Shown here: positions 18,519-25,737 of the stretch, one piece after another
Layout of the letters: the number at the start of each line of letters is the position of its first letter
Position numbering within the stretch: the stretch's first letter is position 1
DNA from: Paractinoplanes maris
GTDB taxonomy: Bacteria > Actinomycetota > Actinomycetes > Mycobacteriales > Micromonosporaceae
Assembly: GCF_023544465.1 (NCBI RefSeq)
Contig: NZ_JALPVL010000001.1
Location: 744,001-808,000, forward strand
DNA: 64,000 nt
Direction of reading: 5' to 3'
The notes under the pieces: generated by a model
The model's database searches: none
What the model saw: only the letters and a program-made list of their open reading frames with translations
Told to the model about the DNA's origin: nothing
Program-made: the position numbers and the translations under genes

Positions 18519-20315
18519 TCAGCCGGCCAGACGGGCAATTTCCTCCTCGATCACCGAGGGCTCGAGCTTGCGGAAGACCGGCTTGGGAGCGGCCAGCGGC
18601 GTGCCGGCCACCAGCGGCACCGACTCCCAGCGCGCGCCGACCGTGTAGTCGCCGGTGAGCACGGGATAGGACGGGCCGCCGTCGAGGTCGTCGACCTGCT
18701 CGATCCGCGGCATCGGCGCGTGCACGCCCTCACCGCCGAGCAGTTCGAACACCTTCTGCGCGGAGTGCGGCAGGAACGGGGTCAGCAGCGTGTTGGCGTC
18801 GCTGACGGCCTGCAGCGCGACCGCGAGGACGGTGGCCTGACGGGGCTTGTCCTCATCGGACTTGAGTTTCCAGGGAGCCTGGTCGGAGAGGTACTTGTTG
18901 GCCTCGGCGACCACGCGCATGGCCTCGCCGATCGCCGCCTTCTGCCGGTGCTTGCCGATCAGCTCGCCGACCGTGGTGAAGCCGGTCCGGGTGGCCGCCA
19001 GCAGCGCCTCGTCCTCGGGCGTCAGCTCACCGCGCTCCGGGATGGCACCGAAGTTCTTGGCGGCCAGCGAGATCGAGCGGTTGACCAGGTTGCCCCAGCC
19101 CGCGACGAGCTCGTCGTTGTTGCGCCGGACGAACTCGGCCCAGGTGAAGTCGGTGTCGTTGGACTCGGGACCGGCCACCGCGATGAAGTAGCGCAACGCG
19201 TCGGCGTCGTAGCGCTCCAGGAAGTCCCGCACGTAGATGACGACCCGCCGCGACGAGGAGAACTTCTTGCCCTCCATCGTCAGGAACTCGCTCGAGACCA
19301 CCTCGGTGGGCAGGTTGAGCCGGCCCAGCTCGCCCGGCTCGCCGCCCTTGTCACCCTCGCCCGAGTAGCCGAGCAGCAGCGCCGGCCAGATCACCGAGTG
19401 GAAGACGATGTTGTCCTTGCCCATGAAGTAGTAGCCGAGCGCGTCCTTGCCCTGCGCGTCGGCCGACCACCACTGCCGCCACGCCTCGGAGTCGCCGGAG
19501 CGGCGGGCCCATTCGATCGAGGCCGACAGATAGCCGATGACCGCGTCGAACCACACGTAGATGCGCTTGTCGTTGCGGTCGCGCCAGCCGTCGAGCGGGA
19601 TCGGCACACCCCACTCGAGGTCGCGGGTGATCGCCCGCGGCTGGAGGTCGTCGAGCAGGTTGCGGGAGAACTTCAGGACGTTGGGACGCCAGTTCTCCCG
19701 CTGGTCGAGCCAGTTGCCGATGGCCTCGGCGAAGGCCGGCAGGTCGAGGAAGAAGTGCTCGGTCTCGACGAACTCCGGGGTCTCCCCGTTGATCTTCGAC
19801 CGGGGGTTGATGAGCTGCTCGGGGTCGAGCTGGTTGCCGCAGTTGTCGCACTGGTCGCCGCGGGCGGCGTCGTAGCCGCAGATCGGGCAGGTGCCCTCGA
19901 TGTAACGGTCGGGCAGGGTGCGCCCGGTCGACGGAGACCGCGCGCCCAGCGTGGTGCGCTTGACGATGTAGCCGTTGCGCTCGAGAGCGGTGAACAGCTC
20001 CTGCACCACGGCGTAGTGGTTGCGCGTAGTGGTGCGGGTGAACAGGTCGTAGCTCAAGCCCAGACCGTGCAGGTCCTCGACGATCACCCGGTTGTAGCGG
20101 TCGGCCAGCTCGCGGGCGGTCACGCCCTCGGCGTCGGCCTGCACCTGGATCGGCGTGCCGTGCTCGTCGGTGCCCGAGACCATGAGCACGTCATGACCGG
20201 CCATGCGCATATACCGGCTGAAAACGTCGGAGGGCACCCCGAAGCCGGAGACATGACCGATGTGGCGCGGGCCGTTGGCGTAGGGCCAGGCGACCGCGGC
20301 GAGAACGTGACTCAT
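18519..20315 (-). CDS. metG: Methionyl-tRNA synthetase
   Basis: Class I aminoacyl-tRNA synthetase charging tRNA-Met. HIGH signature at residues 18-21, a knuckle with four cysteines at 143, 146, 156 and 159 that should bind zinc, and KFSSS at 351-355 as the KMSKS equivalent, all as in the actinobacterial long form. Length 598; the C-terminal tRNA-binding dimerisation domain of E. coli MetG is absent, as is usual here. An upstream TTG would add three residues, but ATG at 20313-20315 gives the family N-terminus [15 protein letters not shown]. It has no ribosome site and a TACTCT box eight bases before the ATG. Confidence 0.96.
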   Translation of the reverse strand: MSHVLAAVAWPYANGPRHIGHVSGFGVPSDVFSRYMRMAGHDVLMVSGTDEHGTPIQVQADAEGVTARELADRYNRVIVEDLHGLGLSYDLFTRTTTRNHYAVVQELFTALERNGYIVKRTTLGARSPSTGRTLPDRYIEGTCPICGYDAARGDQCDNCGNQLDPEQLINPRSKINGETPEFVETEHFFLDLPAFAEAIGNWLDQRENWRPNVLKFSRNLLDDLQPRAITRDLEWGVPIPLDGWRDRNDKRIYVWFDAVIGYLSASIEWARRSGDSEAWRQWWSADAQGKDALGYYFMGKDNIVFHSVIWPALLLGYSGEGDKGGEPGELGRLNLPTEVVSSEFLTMEGKKFSSSRRVVIYVRDFLERYDADALRYFIAVAGPESNDTDFTWAEFVRRNNDELVAGWGNLVNRSISLAAKNFGAIPERGELTPEDEALLAATRTGFTTVGELIGKHRQKAAIGEAMRVVAEANKYLSDQAPWKLKSDEDKPRQATVLAVALQAVSDANTLLTPFLPHSAQKVFELLGGEGVHAPMPRIEQVDDLDGGPSYPVLTGDYTVGARWESVPLVAGTPLAAPKPVFRKLEPSVIEEEIARLAG

Positions 20316-20447
20316 GAGGACCAAGAGTAGTGAGCGGCCCGGTCGCCGAGCGAACGGATTCGTTCAGCCCTCCGCGAGATACCTATTTATCACGACACGC
20401 CCCATTCAAAACACGGCGGGGACCCCTGCGCGTAGTCCAATGGACGC

Positions 20448-21773
20448 GTGCTCGGAGATACGCCACAACCTGGGGAAACGCCTCGCAGTGAGGGCGATCC
20501 GTGGTCGTTCGCCGATCCCGGCGCGGCCTGGTGGCGCGGCGAGACCGGTCGCTCGTCCGGGGACGCCGCGCCGAGCCACCCGCCCCGGCGGCCCGCCCAG
20601 AAGGTCGAACAGCCCGCCGGCGGCACCGGCGTGCTGCTGCCGCCGGAGGTCGTGCCCCGCTCCGCCGAGGCCGCCGAGGCGCACGCGGCCGCAGCTCAGG
20701 ACGTCGCCGAAGCCATCGCGGTGGAACCGCCCGCGGTCGAGCGCGACCACGATCGGCCCGACCCGCACCGGTACGACCCGTTGAAGCCCCCGGCCGGGCA
20801 CGTCGCCCAGGTGTCGCCCCGAACGGTGGCCGCCGACGCTCCCGCGCCGCCCACAACGCCCGCCGCGCCCACAAAGCCCACGCCGGCCGCGGCGCCTACA
20901 AAGCCCGCCACGCCCACCAAGCCCGCGCCGCCCGCGCAGGCGACACCGCCCGCGCCGCCGCGGGCCACAGTCACCCCGCCGCCCGACGACGTGATGGTGC
21001 TGCCCGAGCCGAGCCTGCACCACCGCCCGACCGTGCCGCTGGACCGCCCGATGCCGGCCCGCCCCCGCCAGGGCGGCAACTCGGTCGTACGCCCGGCCCA
21101 GCCCTTGCCCCCGCCGACCGGCTCGGCGTCCACCGACGCCCGCCTCGAGCGGCTCGAGAACTCCCCGTTCTGGCGCGACCCGGTCGACGACACGATCGAG
21201 GTGCCGCCCGGCGAGGAACCCGCGCCCGTGCTCACCCGGGCCCGCCACCGGGGCACCGGGCGGGCTTCGCGCAAACCCACCGGCCGCCCGGTGTCGGCCC
21301 AGGTCTCGCTGGTGGCGCTCGGCCTGGTGGCCGCGTTCTTCGCCTGGGTCAGCGCGGAGCCGTTCTGGCTCGCGGTCGGCCACGGCGACCAGGGGTACGC
21401 CACCACCACGCGCTGCACCGGCGACGGCGTCACCCAGCGCTGCGCCGGCCGGTTCACCGACGCCGGCGGCCGCTACACGATCAGCCCGGTGCGGCTGCTG
21501 GGCGTCGAGGGTCAGGCACGGCAGCCCGGCACGGTCACCCCGGCCCGGATGGTCAGCCCGGACAGTCTCCAGGCGTACGTCGGCGGGACCGGAGCCCTGT
21601 TCCAGCTGCGCTGGATGCTCGGTTTCGCCCTGGTGCTGCTGTGCGGATACGCCATCGCGGGGGTGACCAGGGCCCGGCGGCTCGACACGTCCCGGGCCCG
21701 GCGGGTGGCGGTGCTGCTCAGCCTGGCCGGGCCGCTGGCCCTGCTGGCCGGCTTCCTCGCGGCGACCTACTGA
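20448..21773 (+). CDS. Membrane protein with long Pro/Ala/Thr-rich cytoplasmic head
   Basis: A 441-residue protein. About 280 residues of low-complexity Pro/Ala/Thr/Lys sequence, including repeated PTKP units near residues 140-170, are followed by a membrane helix around 287-305 (SLVALGLVAAFFAWVS), an external segment with two cysteines in TTRCTGDGVTQRCAG, and two C-terminal helices. No family assignment is possible. GTG at 20448 is the start. The gene ends seven bases inside the 3' end of the convergent rsmI gene. Confidence 0.78.
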   Translation: MLGDTPQPGETPRSEGDPWSFADPGAAWWRGETGRSSGDAAPSHPPRRPAQKVEQPAGGTGVLLPPEVVPRSAEAAEAHAAAAQDVAEAIAVEPPAVERDHDRPDPHRYDPLKPPAGHVAQVSPRTVAADAPAPPTTPAAPTKPTPAAAPTKPATPTKPAPPAQATPPAPPRATVTPPPDDVMVLPEPSLHHRPTVPLDRPMPARPRQGGNSVVRPAQPLPPPTGSASTDARLERLENSPFWRDPVDDTIEVPPGEEPAPVLTRARHRGTGRASRKPTGRPVSAQVSLVALGLVAAFFAWVSAEPFWLAVGHGDQGYATTTRCTGDGVTQRCAGRFTDAGGRYTISPVRLLGVEGQARQPGTVTPARMVSPDSLQAYVGGTGALFQLRWMLGFALVLLCGYAIAGVTRARRLDTSRARRVAVLLSLAGPLALLAGFLAATY

Positions 21774-22615
21774 CCGTGCACCAGCGCGTAGACCTCGCGC
21801 TTGCGGATCCCGTACTCGTCGGCGACCACCTGGATCGCGTCGCGCCGGGATGACCCGGCCGCCTCGAGCTCGGCCACCGCGGCCCGCAGATCGTCGTCGG
21901 CCGGGCGCTCGGCCGGGCGCGGCGGGGCGCCGCCCACGACGACGGTGATCTCGCCCCGCGGCTCCTCGCGGACCGCCCAGGCGGCCAGCTCGGCCGCGGG
22001 GCCGCGCCGGATCTCCTCGTACGTCTTGGTCAGCTCCCGGCAGACCGCGGCCGGCCGCTCGTCGCCGAACGTGGCGGCCAGGTCGGCCAGCATGCCCGCG
22101 ATGCGGTGCGGCGCCTCGAAGAAGACCAGCGTGCGGGGCTCGGCCGCGAGCTCGCGCAGGCGGGAACGGCGGTGCGACCCGGTCCGGGGAAGGAAACCCT
22201 CGAAGACGAAGCGGTCGCTCGGCAGGCCGGAGAGCGCCAGCGCGGTCGTCACGGCGCTCGGGCCGGGTGCCGCGGTGACCGGGTATCCGGCGTCCATCGC
22301 CGCCCGCACCAGGCGGAACCCCGGATCGGAGACGCTCGGCATGCCGCCGTCGGTCACCACGGCGACCACCGCGCCGCCGGCCAGCGCCTCGACCAGCTCC
22401 GGGGTGCGCTTCTCGTCGTTGCCCTCGAAGTACGAGACGACCCGCCCGGTGACCGTCACCCCCAGATCCCGGGTGAGCCGGGCCAGGCGGCGGGTGTCCT
22501 CGGCCGCGATCACGTCGGCGGTGGACAGCACCTCGCGCAGCCGCGCCGAGGCGTCGCCGATGTTGCCCAGCGGGGCGCCGAGCAGAACAACCCGGCCTTT
22601 CTCTGTCGCGTCCAC
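21767..22615 (-). CDS. rsmI: 16S rRNA (cytidine1402-2'-O)-methyltransferase
   Basis: SAM-dependent methylase of the YraL/RsmI tetrapyrrole-methylase fold that modifies C1402 in the ribosomal decoding site. Signatures: GAPLGNIGDAS near residue 13, AEDTRR, VSYFEGNDEKR, VTDGGMPSVSDPG, APGPSA and the C-terminal SRRDAI region. Length 282 fits the family. Start is GTG at 22613-22615. Its place beside the protein mannosyltransferase gene is conserved in mycobacteria (Rv1003 / Rv1002c). Confidence 0.95.
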   Translation of the reverse strand: MDATEKGRVVLLGAPLGNIGDASARLREVLSTADVIAAEDTRRLARLTRDLGVTVTGRVVSYFEGNDEKRTPELVEALAGGAVVAVVTDGGMPSVSDPGFRLVRAAMDAGYPVTAAPGPSAVTTALALSGLPSDRFVFEGFLPRTGSHRRSRLRELAAEPRTLVFFEAPHRIAGMLADLAATFGDERPAAVCRELTKTYEEIRRGPAAELAAWAVREEPRGEITVVVGGAPPRPAERPADDDLRAAVAELEAAGSSRRDAIQVVADEYGIRKREVYALVHGQ

Positions 22616-22678
22616 GGCGAAAGTCCATCACACGCCCGGACCCGGTGACGGCAGGCGTCACCATCCAGCCGCACGCCC

Positions 22679-22684
22679 TACGAT
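22679..22684 (+). promoter_or_regulatory. Candidate leaderless -10 box of the mannosyltransferase gene
   Basis: TACGAT ends six bases before the GTG start at 22691 and no ribosome site is present. Confidence 0.45.
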
Positions 22685-22690
22685 CGCGGG

Positions 22691-24268
22691 GTGACTACGG
22701 CGCCCGCGACGGAGACTGAGCTCACCACGGACCCGCCTGCGGCGGCCGAGCCCGGGGGCCTGCGCGGCGTCCCCGAGATCGTCCGGCGGCGGCTCAGCAC
22801 CCTCGACAACTGGCTCAACCCGTACTCGTGGCTGGTCACCGCGGTCATCGTGGTGATCGCGGCCATCCTGCGGCTCAACGGGATCAGCAACCCGAAGGGC
22901 TACATCTTCGACGAGGTCTACTACCCGACCGACGCCTGGGACATGTTGCAGCACGGCGTGGAGTGGGACGAGAAGAGCAACAGCGCGGCCTACGTGGTGC
23001 ACCCGCCGCTGGGCAAGTGGCTGATCGGGCTGGGCGAGCTGGTGTTCGGCAACAACGAGCTGGGCTGGCGGTTCCCGGCCGCGATCGCCGGCATCGTGAT
23101 GATCCTGATCCTGATCCGGGTCACCTACCGGCTGTTCCACTCGGTGCTGCTCGCCGGCCTGGCCGGTCTGCTGATGACGCTCGACGGTTTCCAGCTGGTG
23201 CTCTCGCGCACGTCGCTGCTCGACATCTTCCTGGCGACCTTCCTGCTGGCCACGTTCGCCGCGCTGGTGCTCGACCGCGACCACTACCGGCGGCAGTGGC
23301 TGCGGGCGCTCGAGAACGGCTACGACCCGGCCCGGACCGCCGCCGTGCCGCGGATCGTCCCTTGGTGGCTGCTGGTCGCCGGTGTGACGTTCGGCCTGGC
23401 CTGCGGCGTGAAGTGGAGCGCGCTGTTCTTCGCGCCGTTCCTGGCCGGTCTGGTGATCGCCTGGCGGGTGCAGGCGCGCCGCTCGGCCGGGGTCCGCGGG
23501 CCGTTCCTGGCCGGCATCCTGGGCGACCTCGGCTGGCTGCTGCTCAGCTTCGCGCTCACGTTCGTGATCTACCTGGCCACGTGGACCGGCTGGTTCGTCA
23601 CCGACACCGGCTACTACCGGCACGACCGCGAGGCCAACGGGCTCGGCGAGCCACCGGTCTTCGGCGCGTTGCTCAACCTGTGGCACTACCACGAGATGGC
23701 CTACCGCTTCCACAGTGGCCTGACCGAGCGGCACGTCTATCAGTCGTGGCCGTGGCAGTGGCTGCTGCTCGGCCGGCCGGTCGCCTTCTACTGGAACAAC
23801 AGCGGCGACTGCGGCGCCCCGAGCTGCGCCCGGGAGATCCTGCTGCTCGGCACGCCGGTCCTGTGGTGGTCGTTCCTGCCCGCGCTGGCCGGCCTGGTTT
23901 GGTTCGGCCTGGCCCGCCGCGACTGGCGCGCCTGGGCGATCCTGGTGCCCGCGGTGGCCGGCCTGCTGCCGTGGTTCTACTTCGCGGTCAAGGACGGCCG
24001 CACGATGTTCTCGTTCTACGCCCTGCCCGCGCTGCCGTTCCTGATCCTGGCCGTCGTCTACGTGCTCGGCGCCATCATGACGCCACCGGAGGGCGTGGCC
24101 CAGGGCAAGGCGCGAACGGATCGCCAACTGATCGGCACCGTGGTGGCCGCGGCCTACCTGGTGCTGGTGGCCGTCTGCTTCGCCTACTTCTATCCCGTGT
24201 TTGTGGGCCAGGTGCTCCCGTACGAGAGCTGGTCGAACCGCATGTGGCTGGGCAGTCGCTGGATCTGA
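22691..24268 (+). CDS. Dolichyl/polyprenyl-phosphate-mannose protein mannosyltransferase
   Basis: GT39-family integral-membrane O-mannosyltransferase that moves mannose from polyprenyl-phospho-mannose to Ser/Thr of proteins during Sec export (mycobacterial Pmt, Rv1002c). The 525-residue protein has about ten membrane helices; the first external loop carries the essential acidic pair in YIFDEVYYPTDAWDM (residues 74-75), then HPPLGKW, and the C-terminus ends in the conserved WSNRMWLGSRWI. The Thr/Pro-rich exported proteins at 17.0 and 24.8 kb are natural candidate substrates. GTG at 22691 is the start. A long hairpin follows the gene. Confidence 0.94.
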   Translation: MTTAPATETELTTDPPAAAEPGGLRGVPEIVRRRLSTLDNWLNPYSWLVTAVIVVIAAILRLNGISNPKGYIFDEVYYPTDAWDMLQHGVEWDEKSNSAAYVVHPPLGKWLIGLGELVFGNNELGWRFPAAIAGIVMILILIRVTYRLFHSVLLAGLAGLLMTLDGFQLVLSRTSLLDIFLATFLLATFAALVLDRDHYRRQWLRALENGYDPARTAAVPRIVPWWLLVAGVTFGLACGVKWSALFFAPFLAGLVIAWRVQARRSAGVRGPFLAGILGDLGWLLLSFALTFVIYLATWTGWFVTDTGYYRHDREANGLGEPPVFGALLNLWHYHEMAYRFHSGLTERHVYQSWPWQWLLLGRPVAFYWNNSGDCGAPSCAREILLLGTPVLWWSFLPALAGLVWFGLARRDWRAWAILVPAVAGLLPWFYFAVKDGRTMFSFYALPALPFLILAVVYVLGAIMTPPEGVAQGKARTDRQLIGTVVAAAYLVLVAVCFAYFYPVFVGQVLPYESWSNRMWLGSRWI

Positions 24269-24385
24269 CCCGCTCCCGACGAGCCGCCGCCGTGGACCGG
24301 CACCACGCGGCGGCTTGTCGCGTCCGCGGGATTTTCGCTCGACCGACCGCGACTGACCAGCGGTGCGGGAGCGGAGAAAGAAAGG

Positions 24386-24433
24386 GCGCGCCCCGATCGC
24401 CTGCCACGGGGGAAGCGGGCGATAGGGGCGCGC
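24386..24433 (+). terminator. Long GC hairpin after the mannosyltransferase gene
   Basis: GCGCGCCCC then ATCGCC pair with GGCGAT then GGGGCGCGC, with one mismatch and a 16-base loop. It lies about 120 bases after the stop codon. Confidence 0.6.
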
Positions 24434-24804
24434 AAGATGAAGCTTAACGACCTGCGATGACGGATACAACGGGTGGCCAGGGGAACTTTCAAATTTCGAT
24501 CATGCCTGTCCAGCAACTCGGACATACTGGTGTATTCTCAATAAGAACCGCAATTAGGACCGTGAATGTGTTTCGCCATTTTGCCTCTTTCACTGTCGTT
24601 GATATGACAGGAAAACAATGCGGAAAATGGCGTAACCTTCGGCCCCCCACCGTTGCCGCGCAGCTCAGAGAGGTGCGCTTTCCGGTGGCACAGATGACGT
24701 GCCATCTGGTCAAACGCTACAGCTCATCATTTCGGTGGAATTCCGGGTAACGATCATCCGTCACTCGCCGGAGTGAGGATGCCCATGATCGCCATTTATC
24801 TTTT

Positions 24805-24810
24805 TAAGCT
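24805..24810 (+). promoter_or_regulatory. Candidate leaderless -10 box of the 24.8 kb operon
   Basis: TAAGCT ends six bases before the GTG start at 24817. No ribosome site is present, consistent with leaderless expression of the two-gene operon. Confidence 0.5.
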
Positions 24811-24816
24811 CGCCGC

Positions 24817-25737
24817 GTGACAACGCAGGAGCCAGAAAACCCGCATTTCGTTGCGACCGACATCCACGAGACCGAGGTGATCTCTGTCGAGATGCCGGCC
24901 CCGGTCTTCGTGGACAGCACCGGGCGCCGCAGCCGGTTCTTGCGGCGTATCGCGTACGCCTTCGGCGCACTGGTCATGCTCTACGGCGGATTGATCAGCG
25001 TCAGTCTCGCCGGTGGACCGGTCCGCTCCAGCGCCGTACTGCCGCTGCCCGGTCTCGAACCCGAGAAAAAGGAGGAGAAGCCGGCGGCCACGCCGAGCGC
25101 GCCGCCGTCACCGGCGCCGACGCCCAGCCCGACGCGGGCGTCGCGGGCGCTTTACATCGCGGAGGCTCTGCCGCGCCGCACCACCGCTCGTCCGCCGTCG
25201 CCGCGGCTGGAGTCCACCCGGACGCCGACCGCGACCAAGAAGCCCACCCCGTCCACGTCGCCGACCACGTCGAAGCCGGTCACGCCGCCGAAGAAGCCCG
25301 AGTCGGGCACCGTCACCAGCAAGCCGGTGGCGCCTCCGGTCGTCGTGGACCCGCCCGGCGCGACCCCGCCGACTGACCCGACCACGCCCCCGCCGGTCGT
25401 GCCCGATCCGGTGCCGCCCGTGCCGCCGGGCACGGACGGAGCCGGCGGTGGCACCGGTGGCACCGGTGGCACCGGTGGAACCGGTGGCGGAACCGGCGTC
25501 GACGACCCGACGAGCCCGAGCCCGACCGGCTCGGGCTCGTCCGACTCTGCGGGCGGCACGGGCGGTACGAGCTCCACGGGTAGCACCAGCTCCTCGGGCG
25601 GCAAGGGTTCGGCGGACGGCACTGGCGGGTCGGCCGGCAGCGGAGGGTCGGCCGGCGGAGTTTCCGACGACGGTCCGCAGGCCACCGATCTGGTCACCGC
25701 CCGCGCCGAGGACCTGACCACCAAGGTGCTCCGGTGA
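24817..25737 (+). CDS. Membrane-anchored Pro/Thr- and Gly/Ser-rich surface protein
   Basis: A 306-residue protein with a short cytoplasmic head, one membrane helix at about 46-66 (IAYAFGALVMLYGGLISVSLAG) and a long external low-complexity part: first Pro/Thr/Lys-rich (about 90-210), then Gly-rich with tandem GGT units coded by a GGTGGCACC repeat (about 211-300). No folded domain is evident. GTG at 24817 is the start; its stop overlaps the next start (GTGA), so the two proteins are made together. It may be a spacer, wall anchor or partner for the deacetylase/glycosyltransferase, and is a likely O-mannosylation target. Confidence 0.8.
   Translation: MTTQEPENPHFVATDIHETEVISVEMPAPVFVDSTGRRSRFLRRIAYAFGALVMLYGGLISVSLAGGPVRSSAVLPLPGLEPEKKEEKPAATPSAPPSPAPTPSPTRASRALYIAEALPRRTTARPPSPRLESTRTPTATKKPTPSTSPTTSKPVTPPKKPESGTVTSKPVAPPVVVDPPGATPPTDPTTPPPVVPDPVPPVPPGTDGAGGGTGGTGGTGGTGGGTGVDDPTSPSPTGSGSSDSAGGTGGTSSTGSTSSSGGKGSADGTGGSAGSGGSAGGVSDDGPQATDLVTARAEDLTTKVLR

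Larger units (their letters stand above)
24269..24816. other. 548-base intergenic region with an AT-rich island
   Basis: After the terminator hairpin, roughly 24450-24810 is far richer in A and T than the rest of the window. It contains an inverted pair CGCCATTTT (24574-24582) / AAAATGGCG (24624-24632), a smaller one CAGATG/CATCTG (24692-24709), and repeated GATCAT words. Short open frames exist on both strands but their composition and lack of ribosome sites make them unlikely genes. It ends in the TAAGCT box of the following gene, so it is most likely a large regulatory region or the trace of an insertion. Confidence 0.6.

Noticed and set aside
24457..24750. 97-codon plus-strand frame and an overlapping 74-codon minus-strand frame in the AT-rich island
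   Set aside because: Neither has a ribosome site or leaderless box, their composition is random-like, and no domain pattern is visible.
25440..25500. Short direct repeats GGTGGCACC as a CRISPR-like or mobile repeat
   Set aside because: They are in-frame codon repeats for Gly-Gly-Thr in the surface protein gene.
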